Shown here one piece after another: positions 25,267 to 34,408 of a DNA stretch of 64,000 nt. How positions within the stretch are numbered: position 1 is the first letter of the stretch; every line of letters starts with the position of its first letter. Source of the stretch: Streptomyces sp. Tue 6430 (GTDB lineage: Bacteria; Actinomycetota; Actinomycetes; Streptomycetales; Streptomycetaceae); the NCBI GenBank assembly GCA_021568835.1, contig JAKGSH010000010.1, positions 2,666,001-2,730,000 of the forward strand. The letters run 5' to 3'. The notes beneath the pieces were generated by a model that was not told where the DNA came from, did not search any database, and was given only the letters and a program-made list of their open reading frames with translations. Made by a program: the position numbers and the translations under genes.

Positions 25267-25650
25267 TCACACGTCCAACTGGTCGGCGACGGCGCGCAGC
25301 AGACCCGCGATCTGCTTGCCGGAGTTCTTCTCGGGGTAACGGCCCTTCTCCAGCATCGGCGTGATGTTCTCGAGGAGGGTCGTCAAATCCTGGACGATGG
25401 AGGCGAGTTCGTCCGGCTTCTTGCGCTGGGCCGCCGCGACCGAGGGCGTCGGATCGAGGATCACGACCGAGAGCGCCTGGTCACCGCGCTGTCCGGCCAC
25501 GACGCCGAACTCCACGCGCTGGCCCGGCTTGAGCGTCTCGACTCCGGCGGGGAGGACCGAGGAATGGACGAAGACGTCACCGCCGTCGTCGCGGGAGAGA
25601 AAGCCGAAGCCCTTCTCACTGTTGAACCACTTGACTTTGCCGGTGGGCAC
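25267..25650 (-). CDS. cold-shock domain protein with C-terminal extension
   Basis: The 127-residue protein has a full cold-shock domain in residues 1-66. RNP1 is KGFGFLSRD and RNP2 is DVFVHSSV. A C-terminal helical region of about 55 residues follows (DELASIVQDLTTLLENITPML...IAGLLRAVADQLDV). Standard Csp proteins stop near residue 67, so this is a two-domain form. GTG 25650 has GAGGAC just upstream. It is a single-stranded nucleic-acid binder by family; the extension may dimerise or bind a partner. Confidence 0.9.
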   Translation of the reverse strand: MPTGKVKWFNSEKGFGFLSRDDGGDVFVHSSVLPAGVETLKPGQRVEFGVVAGQRGDQALSVVILDPTPSVAAAQRKKPDELASIVQDLTTLLENITPMLEKGRYPEKNSGKQIAGLLRAVADQLDV

Positions 25651-25815
25651 GTCTGTCCTCGTCCTCGTACTCGTCGGGAAAATTGCAGGGGAAACGGCCC
25701 TTGACAGCACCGCGGCGGGTCGACCTCGACCCGCCGCAACCAAGGCTAATGGTCTTCGCCCGGCTGACAAGGCGTCTCCGGATTGTTCCTTCGCGCTGGG
25801 AACTACCCTGGTCGG

Positions 25816-26064
25816 GTGCGTGACAAAACCCAAACGAATTCCGCCGCTCCCGGTGACCGACTGATCCGTGCCGGTGCCATCGTGTTCTTCGTCGGCGCCG
25901 TGGCCACACTGGTCACCGTGGCCCCGCTGTTCCTCGGCACGACGCCGTTTCCGACCTACATGTTCGTGCTGAGCATGCTCATGGGCGTCGGATTCCTGAT
26001 CGCGGGGGCGGGGGTGCTGCGATCCGTCGCGGCCGGGCGCCGGCAGGCACGCGGGGCGCGGTAG
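25816..26064 (+). CDS. two-span membrane protein, conserved hypothetical
   Basis: The 82-residue protein has helices AGAIVFFVGAVATLVTVAPLFL and MFVLSMLMGVGFLIAGAGVLRSV and a basic tail (AAGRRQARGAR). GTG 25816 sits 6 bases after a TACCCT box (25804-25809) and lacks a ribosome site, so it is probably leaderless; longer in-frame starts would begin inside the promoter. It is divergent from the cold-shock gene. Function is unknown; I recall similar genes in other Streptomyces. Confidence 0.78.
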   Translation: MRDKTQTNSAAPGDRLIRAGAIVFFVGAVATLVTVAPLFLGTTPFPTYMFVLSMLMGVGFLIAGAGVLRSVAAGRRQARGAR

Positions 26065-26100
26065 CCGGCGGGGCGGTGCAGCGGGCGGCGCCGCGGGCGG

Positions 26101-26739
26101 TCAGGCCGCTCCGGTGGCGGCCAGGTGTCCGGTGAGCCAGGCCGGGAAGTGCGTCAGGTCCGCGAGGACCACGTCGGCGCCGGCCTCGCGCAGGTCGTCC
26201 GCGCCGCACGGGCCCGTCGGGACGGCCACCGACAGCGCGCCGGCGGTGCGGGCGCCGCGGACGTCCCCGACGTGGTCGCCCACGTAGACGCCGGCGCCGT
26301 GCTCGCGCAGCGCCACCGCCTTCCGCTCCGCCCACAGGCCGCCGACGACGGCGTCCGCCTCGATGCCCAGGTGCGTCAGGTGGAGCTCGGCGTTCGGCTC
26401 CCACTTCGCGGTGACCACGATCGCCCGGCCGCCCGCCGCCCGCACCGCCTCGACCGCCTCCCGGGCGCCGGGCATCGCGGACGTGCGGGTGACGGCGTAC
26501 TCCGGGTAGATCTCCCGGTACAGACCGGCCATCGCCGCGACCCGCTCCGCCGGGAACCACTGCGCCAGTTCGTCCTCCAACGGCGGTCCCAGCCTCGTCA
26601 CCACCAGGTCCGCGTCGATGTACGTCCCGCTGCGGGCGGCCAGTTCCCGGTAGGCGGCGTGGATGCCCGGCCGGGAGTCGATGAGGGTCATGTCGAGATC
26701 GAACCCGACGACGGGAGCGGCGGAGCGCGCGGAGATCAT
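26101..26739 (-). CDS. HAD-superfamily hydrolase (phosphoglycolate phosphatase-like)
   Basis: The 212-residue protein is of the Gph-like HAD group. Motif I is VVGFDLDMTLIDSR (DxDxT) at residue 11. A helical cap follows. Motif II is AIVVTAKW near residue 105, motif III a Lys near residue 140, and motif IV GVYVGDHVGDVRGARTAG near 155. It is a likely small-molecule phosphatase with unknown substrate. Start ATG 26739. Confidence 0.9.
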   Translation of the reverse strand: MISARSAAPVVGFDLDMTLIDSRPGIHAAYRELAARSGTYIDADLVVTRLGPPLEDELAQWFPAERVAAMAGLYREIYPEYAVTRTSAMPGAREAVEAVRAAGGRAIVVTAKWEPNAELHLTHLGIEADAVVGGLWAERKAVALREHGAGVYVGDHVGDVRGARTAGALSVAVPTGPCGADDLREAGADVVLADLTHFPAWLTGHLAATGAA

Positions 26740-27076
26740 GCCCCCATTCTGCCGAGCCCCCCGCGAGGCCGCGGGGTCACGGGTCCCGCGGGCCACTCCG
26801 TCACGGGCCCCGCCCGTCCGGCCACGGACACGCCCCCGCACGGGCCGCGGCTGCCCGCCGGCCGCCGTCCGGGGCGGCCGCCCACCCCGGGAGGACACCG
26901 GCGACGGACGGACACCGAGCCACCCCGGCCGCAGGCCGCGAGCAGCGGGGAGCCTGCCGTTCGGGGCGCGGGGCAGGCCCTGCCGCAGGGGCGGGGAGGG
27001 CAGGCGCACCCGCGGTGCCGGACCCGCGGGCCGCACCGGTGGCACCGGGTCCGGGCCGTCCTCGGCGTGCGGTCCG
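26740..27076. other. 337-base G+C-rich spacer, nothing recognised
   Basis: Open in several frames because of extreme G+C, but it has no start with a ribosome site, no conserved motif, and no strong hairpin. It contains the upstream region of the HAD gene and the downstream region of the membrane-protein gene. Confidence 0.5.
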
Positions 27077-28080
27077 CTACCTGGTCCGCTGGGACCGCCA
27101 CACCAGGAACAGGGCCGAGGCCAGGGCCGCGCCGTTCAGGACCCACGGCCAGGTCTGCGCCAGGGCCTCGTTCATGTGGCCCTCGGGGATCGGGTCGCCC
27201 CAGCGGCCGGCCGTGCGGCCCCAGAGCCAGACGACGCCCGCGGTGACGGAGAGGCCGGGGAGGACCATGACCGCCACCTTCGTCTCGCGGTCGGACAGCC
27301 GACGGGAGACGTAGGCGATGGCCCAGCCGACGGGCAGCGCGAGCCGTTCCCCGGTCACCGTGCCCGCCACCAGGCAGGCGGCGGCCAGGAGCAGCAGCGA
27401 GTTGGACAGGCGGCCGCCGGGCAGCGGCGGAAGGAAGCGGCGACGGGCGGCGGGCTCCTCCTGGCCGGGTTCCGGTACCGGCGTCGCCGGGGGCGCCTTC
27501 TCCTTCGCCGACGGGGGCGCCGACGGGGCGGCGGCGAGGAGGGCGGCGGCCTCAGCATGTCCGCGATCTCCACCCCGCCGACGAACCCCGGCACCTCCTC
27601 CCCCAGCCCGAACGGGGTCACCTCCCGGCGCCACCAGTCCGGCGTCTCCCCGCCCCCGCCCAGCTCGTGCGCGCCCGCGCGGTGCGGCGGCGACGGGACG
27701 TCCGGGGCGGCGGCGGGCGCGTCGGGGCGCGGCCGGGGGCGGGGCACGACACGCCGCAGGCCCCGGGGCCGGCGTCCGGCGGTGTCCGGCGGTTCCTGCT
27801 GCCGCTGGACGGGCACCGCGGCGGGCGGGGCCTGCGGGACGGCGTCGCCGGGGACACCGCCGGCCGCCGAGACGACCTCGTCGGGGCTGCCGAGCCGGTC
27901 GAGGATGCGGCGGACGGCGGCCGGGCTGTCGACGGGCGCCCTGGCGCGGCGCCGGTCGATCTCGTTGCGCAACTCCGACACGAGCCGCATGCGCGTGGCG
28001 GACGACAACTGCCGCTGCTGCGCCACGTCGCCGACGCGGCTCAGATACTCGTAGACGACCTGATCGCTTTCGATACCCAC
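27077..28080 (-). CDS. membrane protein with N-terminal helical cytoplasmic domain, one frameshift
   Basis: The N-terminal ~75 residues (VVYEYLSRVGDVAQQRQLSSATRMRLVSELRNEIDRRR...RILDRLGSPDEVVSAAG) look like the helical HAAS/DUF1700-type domain of membrane sensor proteins. A Pro/Arg-rich linker follows. The C-terminal part, in another frame (to 27077), has four hydrophobic helices (NSLLLLAAACLVAGTV, ALPVGWAIAYV, VAVMVLPGLSVTAGVVWLW, VLNGAALASALFLVW). The frame breaks about 27548-27554; one added base gives DMLRAAALLAAAP and joins the two. GTG 28080 has GGAGGGG 5 bases upstream. Role is unknown. Confidence 0.72.
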
Positions 28081-28155
28081 GAAGTCCCCTCCGGGGCCGG
28101 TGCCTTGGATACCCCGCGCTACGACGTTAGCGCAGCGTGGCCGCCGCCCCGCCGT

Positions 28156-28859
28156 TCATGACGGCGCGCACACGCGGGGGTTCTCCACCTCCGAGCAGAG
28201 TCGGTTGCCGTACTCGCGCAGGACGTCCCTGCCGCCCTGCTCGGTGAGGTAGGTCAGGAAGGCGGCGGCGAGGGAGCCGGCGGGGGTTCCCCGTAGGTGT
28301 AGGCCAGTTCGGTCTGCCAGTAGGGGTAGTCGCCGTTCTCGACGCCGTCGAGGGAGGCCCGCTGGCCGGCGATGGTGATCCGGACGAGGTTCTCGTCGTC
28401 CTCGGCCCGCTTCTCGGCGGCGGCCGCCTCGCTGTAGCCGAAGCCGCCGTCGGTGCCGGACACGGTCTCCAGCATGCTCTCCGTGCCGTCGACCTCACAG
28501 ACGCCGTAGGCGTCGTCGTCGAGGGCCGTGCAGTCGTCCACGGTGGCCTGCGGCGGCTGCCGGCCGTCGCCCTCCTCCGGCGACAGGACGCGCTGGACGA
28601 GGGCGCTGCGGGTGCCCGAGCCGACGTGCCGGTCGACGAGGTGGACGGGCACGTCGTCGCCGCCCAGCTGCGACCAGTTGGTGATCTCGCCGGCGCAGAG
28701 GTCGCGGATCTGGCCGACGGTGAGGTTCTCGACGCCCGCCTCCCGGTTGACGACGAGGGTGAACACCGAGTACGCGACGGTCCGGTACAGCGCGCGGGGG
28801 TGTTTGCCGGGGGCGATGCCGTCGGTGAAGGTGATGTGGTCGCCGAGGCCCTCGCCCAC
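28156..28859 (-). pseudogene. N-terminally truncated PstS-like substrate-binding protein
   Basis: The C-terminal half of a phosphate-binding-like protein: PRALYRTVAYSVFTLVVNREAGVENLTVGQIRDLCAGEITNWSQLGG, then VDRHVGSGTRSALVQRVL with the Ser-Gly-Thr anion loop, then a Cys pair and a C-terminal ..YGEPPAGSLAAAFLTYLTEQGG.... The last segment needs one extra C in the GGGGG (plus strand) at 28282-28286 and ends at 28156. The N-terminal lobe and signal peptide expected for this family are absent: the frame enters directly at the hinge, beside the divergent helicase-partner gene starting at 28921. GTG 28859 is a nominal start only. I judge it a remnant; a deletion at about 28900 probably removed the 5' half. 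Confidence 0.65.
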
Positions 28860-28920
28860 CTCGAGGCCGGCGGCCCGGCCGACCCTCTCCGCGCGGCCGC
28901 CACCCGCTACCGTGGAGCGG

Positions 28921-31578
28921 ATGAGCAGCGACGAGAAGCCCTCGGCCCCGCGTTCCCTCGCGGAGGCGCTCCGCGCCCGGGACGACGCGTCCCTGGCCGC
29001 GCTCCTGCGTGCCCGCCCCGACCTCGTCACGCCGGTCCCCACCGACCTCACCCAGCTCGCCACCCGCGCCGGGACCCGTGCGTCGGTGGTGCGGGCCCTG
29101 GAGCGGCTGGACCGGTTCACGCTCCAGACGGCGGAGGCGCTGGCCGTGGCGGCGGAACCGGCGGCGTACGGGGAGCTGCTGGGGCTGATGGCCGGGGACG
29201 AGCGGGACGCGGCCGTCGAGGCCGCCCTCCCGGGGGCGGTGGCCGTGCTGCGGGAGCAGGCCCTGGTCTGGGGCGACGACGACCGGCTCCGGCTGGTGCG
29301 CACCGCCCGCGAGCTGCTCGCCCCGTCCCCGCAGCACCCCTCGCCGACCGGGCTCGGCCCGTCCGTGCGGGAGGCCACCGCGGGCATGTCGCCGGGCCGG
29401 ATCCAGGAGATCGTGACGGCCGCCGGGCTGCCGTCCACCCACGACCCCGTCTCCGCGGCCACCGCGCTGGCCGACCTGTTCGGTGACCGGCGGACGATGG
29501 ACGCGCTGCTCGCCGAGGCCCCCGCCGAGTCCCTCGAGGTGCTGGACCGGCTGGTGTGGGGGCCGCCGTACGGGCAGGTCACCGCCGAGCCGGGGGCGCG
29601 GCTGCGCTGGCTGCTGGACCGGGGGCTGCTGCTGCCGACCTCGCCCGGCACGGTCGTCCTGCCGCGCGAGGTGGCCCTGCACCTGCGGGCCGGCCGCGCG
29701 CATCGCGTGCCGGAGCCGGTGCCGCCCGCCGTCGAGCCGGCCGCGACGCACCGTCCGCAGGTGGCGGACGCGGCCGCGGCGGGGCAGGCGTACACCGCGC
29801 TGGCGACCGTCGAGGAGCTGCTGAAGGAGTGGGACGAGGGCGGCCCCGCGGTGCTGCGCGCGGGCGGGCTGAGCCTGCGGGACCTGAAGCGGACGGCGGT
29901 CGCCCTGGACGTGTCGGAGCCGATGGCCGCGTTCTGGGTGGAGCTGGCGTACGCCGCCGGACTGATCGCCTCCGACGGCGAGGCCGACGAGCGGTACGCG
30001 GCCACCCCGGCCTGTGACGAGTGGCTGGAGCGCCCGGCCGCCGAGCGCTGGGTCCGGCTGGCTCAGGCCTGGCTGACGGGAACCCGGACGCCCGGGCTGG
30101 TCGGCGGGCGGGACGCGAAGGAGCGGACGCTGTCGGCGCTCGGTCCGGGCCTGGACCGCTCGGCCGCGCCGGAGGTGCGCCGCCGGGTGCTGGCGCTGCT
30201 GGCCGGGCTCGCGGAGGGCACCGCGCCGACCGCCGGGTCGGTGCTCGCCCGGCTGAGCTGGGAGCGCCCCCTGCGCGGAGCCCAGCGCGAGGACGACCTG
30301 CGCGCCCGGCTGGCCGGCTGGACCCTGTCGGAGGCGGAGCTGCTGGGCGTCACGGGCCGGGGCGCCCTGTCGTCCCAGGGCCGGGCCCTCCTCGGCCCGG
30401 CGGCGGACCGGCCGGCCGCCGGCAGCACCACCGGGCGGAGCGGTGACCTTCCGCGGGACACGGACTCGCCGCAGGACACGGGTGCGGACTCCGCGCCGGG
30501 TCCCGGCGACAAGCTTCCCTTCCCCCACCACGCCGCGGCCCCGGCAACGGCCGCGGACACGGCCGCAGCCGCGGACGCGGCCGTGACGCCCCTGGCCCCC
30601 GCTCCGCTCCCGGCCGCCGAGCAGGCCGCCGCCTCCGCCGCCGCCGTACGGCTGCTGGCGCCGCTGCTGCCCGAGCCGCTGGACCACGTGCTGCTCCAGG
30701 CGGACCTCACCGCGGTGGCGCCGGGCCCGCTGCACCGGCCGCTCGCCGACATGCTGGGCGTGCTGGCCGACGTCGAGTCGAAGGGCGGGGCGACCGTCTA
30801 CCGCTTCACGCCCGGTTCCGTACGCCGTGCTCTGGACGCCGGCCGTACCGCCTCCGACCTGCACGCCTTCCTCGCGGAGCACTCCCGTACGCCGGTCCCG
30901 CAGCCGTTGGCGTACCTGATCGACGACGTGGCGCGCCGGCACGGGCACCTCCGGGTGGGCGCGGCCTCGGCGTACGTCCGCTGCGACGACGACGCGATGC
31001 TGAACGAGATCCTCGCCGACAAGCGGGCCGACGCCCTGCGGCTGCGCCGTCTCGCGCCGACCGTGCTGGCGGCCGAGGCCGCTCCGGCGGCCCTCCTCGA
31101 CGGGCTGCGGGCGATGGGGTTCGCGCCGGCCGCCGAGTCGGCGGAGGGCGACGTCCTGATCACCCGCGCCGACGCCCACCGCAGCCCGCCCCGCACCGCC
31201 CCGGAACCGGTGCCGGAGGGTCCGCCCGTCCCCGACGGCACCCTGCTGTCGGCGGCGATCCGGGCGATCCGCGCCGGTGACCTGGCGTCCACGGCCCCTC
31301 GCAAGCCGGTCGACGCCGCCACGGCGTCGGCGCCCGGCGCCCTGCCCCGCACCTCGCCCGCGGAGACCCTCGCCACCGTGCAGGCCGCCGTCCTCACCGG
31401 CGAGGCCGTGTGGATCGGCTACGTCAACGCCGAGGGGGCCGCCAGCCAGCGCGTCATCGCCCCGGTCCGGGTGGAGGGCGGCTTCGTGACGGCGTACGAC
31501 CACACCGCGGACGAGGTCAGGACGTACCCGCTGCACCGGATCACGGGAGTGGCGGAGCTGGCGGACGACGAGGCGTAG
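28921..31578 (+). CDS. helicase-associated protein (Helicase_C_3/XPB-partner type)
   Basis: The 885-residue protein has no Walker motifs. It begins with Ala/Leu-rich helices and repeated winged-helix-like modules (TDLTQLATRAGTRASVVRALERLDRFTLQTAEAL; LREQALVWGDDDRLRLV). The middle has a domain like Helicase_C_3 (DHVLLQADLTAVAPGPLHRPLADMLGVLADVESKGGATVYRFT). The C-terminal 60 residues resemble a WYL-type module (VWIGYVNAEGAASQRVIAPVRVEGGFVTAYDH). In mycobacteria a comparable gene sits beside the XPB helicase. Here the XPB gene follows on the same strand, with one opposing Nudix gene between. TACCGT (28908-28913) 7 bases before ATG suggests leaderless transcription. Confidence 0.82.
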   Translation: MSSDEKPSAPRSLAEALRARDDASLAALLRARPDLVTPVPTDLTQLATRAGTRASVVRALERLDRFTLQTAEALAVAAEPAAYGELLGLMAGDERDAAVEAALPGAVAVLREQALVWGDDDRLRLVRTARELLAPSPQHPSPTGLGPSVREATAGMSPGRIQEIVTAAGLPSTHDPVSAATALADLFGDRRTMDALLAEAPAESLEVLDRLVWGPPYGQVTAEPGARLRWLLDRGLLLPTSPGTVVLPREVALHLRAGRAHRVPEPVPPAVEPAATHRPQVADAAAAGQAYTALATVEELLKEWDEGGPAVLRAGGLSLRDLKRTAVALDVSEPMAAFWVELAYAAGLIASDGEADERYAATPACDEWLERPAAERWVRLAQAWLTGTRTPGLVGGRDAKERTLSALGPGLDRSAAPEVRRRVLALLAGLAEGTAPTAGSVLARLSWERPLRGAQREDDLRARLAGWTLSEAELLGVTGRGALSSQGRALLGPAADRPAAGSTTGRSGDLPRDTDSPQDTGADSAPGPGDKLPFPHHAAAPATAADTAAAADAAVTPLAPAPLPAAEQAAASAAAVRLLAPLLPEPLDHVLLQADLTAVAPGPLHRPLADMLGVLADVESKGGATVYRFTPGSVRRALDAGRTASDLHAFLAEHSRTPVPQPLAYLIDDVARRHGHLRVGAASAYVRCDDDAMLNEILADKRADALRLRRLAPTVLAAEAAPAALLDGLRAMGFAPAAESAEGDVLITRADAHRSPPRTAPEPVPEGPPVPDGTLLSAAIRAIRAGDLASTAPRKPVDAATASAPGALPRTSPAETLATVQAAVLTGEAVWIGYVNAEGAASQRVIAPVRVEGGFVTAYDHTADEVRTYPLHRITGVAELADDEA

Positions 31579-31593
31579 TCCCTCTCGTCCGGA

Positions 31594-32121
31594 TCAGGAC
31601 GGGCTCACGGTCCGACCCGGACGAAAGGCCCCGGCCGGATGGCGGCGCAACGCCTCGGCGCCGTCGGGGACGAACGTCGGGCGCGCGGCCATGGCCCGCA
31701 GCTCGCTCCCGGTCACCCATGCATGCCAGGCGATCTCCGCCGGGTCGGGGGTGAGGCCGCCGGTGACGACGGCTTCGTGGACGCCGAGCCAGTACGGGCT
31801 GACCGCTCCCCGGCACAGGAACCTGAACAGGGGCCGGACCGGCGCCCGCACGCCGAGTTCCTCGGCGAGTTCACGGGCGGCGGCCCGCTCGTAGGACTCG
31901 CCGGGCTCGGCGGCTCCACCGATCAGCCAGGTGTACGCGCCGGGGAAGCGGGACACGGTCCCGGGCCGCCGGTGCACCAGGAACCGGCCGTGCGCGTCCC
32001 GGCAGACGGTCGTGGCGACGCGGTGCAGCCAGTGGCGGGCGACGGCCTCGCCACGGTCCACCACCCCGATCACCCGATCCTGTTCGTCCACCCGTTCGAC
32101 CCGCTCGCCCGTGGCTGTCAT
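31594..32121 (-). CDS. Nudix hydrolase
   Basis: The 175-residue protein has an intact Nudix box GGAAEPGESYERAAARELAEELGV near residue 67 (G-x5-E-x7-REUxEExGU). It starts VERVDEQDRVIGVVDRGEA, like the IPP-isomerase-like Nudix subgroup (DUF4743/YfcD type). It hydrolyses a nucleoside diphosphate derivative by family; the substrate is unknown. ATG 32121 with GAGAG 8 bases upstream is preferred over GTG 32130. It lies between the two helicase-system genes on the opposite strand. Confidence 0.9.
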   Translation of the reverse strand: MTATGERVERVDEQDRVIGVVDRGEAVARHWLHRVATTVCRDAHGRFLVHRRPGTVSRFPGAYTWLIGGAAEPGESYERAAARELAEELGVRAPVRPLFRFLCRGAVSPYWLGVHEAVVTGGLTPDPAEIAWHAWVTGSELRAMAARPTFVPDGAEALRRHPAGAFRPGRTVSPS

Positions 32122-32218
32122 GAAGGCCACTCTCGCTCACCCCCGCCCCGGTCGCGGCCGGTAGGGCACACTGGACGTTTGGCCGCGTGCCACGGCCGTG
32201 AAGGAAAGGGTGCCGCGC

Positions 32219-33865
32219 GTGAATGGTCCACTCATCGTCCAGTCGGACAAGACCCTGCTCCTGGAGGTCGACCACGAGCGGGCCGACGCGTGCCGCCGGG
32301 CCATCGCGCCGTTCGCGGAGCTGGAGCGGGCGCCCGAGCACATCCACACCTACCGGCTGACCCCGCTGGGCCTGTGGAACGCGCGCGCCGCCGGGCACGA
32401 CGCCGAGCAGGTGGTGGACGCGCTCGTGGAGTTCAGCCGGTACCCGGTGCCGCACGCGCTGCTGGTGGACATCGCCGAGACGATGGACCGCTACGGGCGG
32501 CTGACGCTCAGCAAGCACCCCGCGCACGGTCTCGTGCTGACCACCACGGACCGGCCGGTCCTGGAGGAGATCCTGCGGTCCAAGCGGGTCGCCCCGCTGG
32601 TCGGGGCCCGGATCGACCCGGACACGGTCGCCGTGCACCCCTCCGAGCGCGGGCAGATCAAGCAGACGCTGCTGAAACTGGGCTGGCCCGCCGAGGACCT
32701 CGCGGGGTACGTCGACGGCGAGGCGCACCCCATCGAGCTGGCCGAGGACGGCTGGGCGCTGCGGCCCTACCAGAAGCAGGCCGTGGAGAACTTCTGGCAC
32801 GGCGGGTCCGGGGTCGTCGTCCTGCCCTGCGGCGCCGGGAAGACGCTGGTCGGGGCCGGGTCGATGGCGCAGGCCAAGTCGACCACGCTGATCCTCGTCA
32901 CCAACACCGTCTCCGCCCGGCAGTGGAAGCACGAGCTGATCAAGCGGACCTCGCTGACCGAGGAGGAGATCGGCGAGTACAGCGGGACGCGCAAGGAGAT
33001 CCGCCCCGTCACCATCGCCACCTACCAGGTGCTGACGACCCGGCGGAAGGGTGTCTACCCGCACCTGGAGCTGTTCGACTCCCGCGACTGGGGTCTGATC
33101 GTCTACGACGAGGTGCACCTGCTGCCGGCGCCGGTCTTCAAGTTCACCGCCGACCTCCAGGCGCGGCGCCGGCTGGGTCTGACGGCCACGCTGGTGCGCG
33201 AGGACGGCCGCGAGTCGGACGTGTTCTCCCTCATCGGGCCGAAGCGGTTCGACGCCCCGTGGAAGGAGATCGAGGCGCAGGGCTACATCGCGCCCGCGGA
33301 CTGCGTCGAGGTCCGGGTGAACCTCACGGACTCCGAGCGGCTCGCCTACGCGACCGCCGAGGCCGAGGAGAAGTACCGCTTCTGCGCCACCACCGAGACC
33401 AAGCGGAAGGTGACGGAGGCGATCGTGCGGCGGTTCGCCGGCCAGCAGATCCTCGTCATCGGGCAGTACATCGACCAGCTCGACAAGCTGGGGGAGCACC
33501 TGAACGCGCCGGTCATCAAGGGAGAGACGTCCAACGCCCAGCGCGAGAAGCTGTTCGAGTCGTTCCGGCAGGGCGAGATCAGCGTGCTGGTGGTGTCGAA
33601 GGTCGCGAACTTCTCGATCGACCTGCCCGAGGCGACGGTCGCCATCCAGGTGTCGGGCACCTTCGGCTCGCGCCAGGAGGAGGCACAGCGGCTGGGACGG
33701 GTGCTGCGGCCGAAGGCCGACGGCCACCAGGCGCACTTCTACTCGGTCGTCGCCCGCGACACGCTCGACCAGGACTTCGCCGCCCACCGGCAGCGCTTCC
33801 TCGCCGAACAGGGCTACGCCTACCGGATCATGGACGCGGACGAGCTGCTGGCGGAGGACGCCTGA
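32219..33865 (+). CDS. XPB-type DNA helicase (SF2)
   Basis: The 548-residue protein has an N-terminal XPB damage-recognition-like domain (residues 1-170). Walker A is VVLPCGAGKTLVG near 203, motif II YDEVHLLP (DEVH) near 297, motif III LTATLVRED, and motif VI RQEEAQRLGRVLRPK near 487. The XPB RED motif is visible in LVREDGRESD. It is a 3'-5' translocase of the repair/transcription type. GTG 32219 (MNGPLIVQSDKT) is preferred with AAGGAAAGG 9 bases upstream. Its helicase-associated partner gene lies upstream on the same strand. Confidence 0.93.
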   Translation: MNGPLIVQSDKTLLLEVDHERADACRRAIAPFAELERAPEHIHTYRLTPLGLWNARAAGHDAEQVVDALVEFSRYPVPHALLVDIAETMDRYGRLTLSKHPAHGLVLTTTDRPVLEEILRSKRVAPLVGARIDPDTVAVHPSERGQIKQTLLKLGWPAEDLAGYVDGEAHPIELAEDGWALRPYQKQAVENFWHGGSGVVVLPCGAGKTLVGAGSMAQAKSTTLILVTNTVSARQWKHELIKRTSLTEEEIGEYSGTRKEIRPVTIATYQVLTTRRKGVYPHLELFDSRDWGLIVYDEVHLLPAPVFKFTADLQARRRLGLTATLVREDGRESDVFSLIGPKRFDAPWKEIEAQGYIAPADCVEVRVNLTDSERLAYATAEAEEKYRFCATTETKRKVTEAIVRRFAGQQILVIGQYIDQLDKLGEHLNAPVIKGETSNAQREKLFESFRQGEISVLVVSKVANFSIDLPEATVAIQVSGTFGSRQEEAQRLGRVLRPKADGHQAHFYSVVARDTLDQDFAAHRQRFLAEQGYAYRIMDADELLAEDA

Positions 33866-33916
33866 CCGGGAGCGGGGACCACGGCGCCGGCGGAGGACGC
33901 CCGGCCGCGGCGGGGC

Positions 33917-34309
33917 CTACGGCGCGGGCAGCGTGAGCACCAGGAACAGCACGGCCAGCGACGGCAGCAGCGACGCGGCGGCCAGGCAGGCGCGCAGAGC
34001 CGACCAGCGGCGCTTCCAGGGCAGGGCCCAGGCGGCGACGAAGGCGGCCAGGGTGACCGGGCCGCCGAACTCGAGGATGCCGTAGACCAGCGTGAGGGAC
34101 GTGTTCAGCGCGGACGAGCAGTCGTCGGGACCGCAGCTGTCGGTCGCCATCGCCGAGATGCCGCCGAGGAACAGGGCCGCCGGCCCCAGGAAGACCAGGA
34201 GAACGGTCGCGACGAGGGGGGCCACCCAGGCGTGCCGGTCCTGGTCGGCGGGGACCGGTGCGAAGTTCGCGTGGGGTCCCGGGTACGGCGCGTGGTGCGG
34301 TGTCGTCAT
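33917..34309 (-). CDS. three-span membrane protein, hypothetical
   Basis: The 130-residue protein has a Pro/His-rich N-terminus (MTTPHHAPYPGPHANFAP). Three or four hydrophobic helices follow (WVAPLVATVLLVFLGPAALFLGGI, SLTLVYGILEFGGPVTLAAFVAAWAL, ACLAAASLLPSLAVLFLVLTL). An extracellular loop with two Cys (DSCGPDDCSS) probably forms a disulfide. I do not recognise the family. Start ATG 34309. Confidence 0.7.
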   Translation of the reverse strand: MTTPHHAPYPGPHANFAPVPADQDRHAWVAPLVATVLLVFLGPAALFLGGISAMATDSCGPDDCSSALNTSLTLVYGILEFGGPVTLAAFVAAWALPWKRRWSALRACLAAASLLPSLAVLFLVLTLPAP

Positions 34310-34408
34310 GCCCCGAGTGAACCGCCGGGCGGTGCGGGCGGGCATCGGCGCGGGTACTCAGGTGGGGGCGCCGCGCATACTCAGCCGCACGTGCTCGGCC
34401 GCGCGTGC

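Noticed and set aside
28495..31536. 1013-codon minus-strand frame
   Set aside because: Antisense of the helicase-associated gene, Arg/Gly/Val-rich, no start with ribosome site, no motifs.
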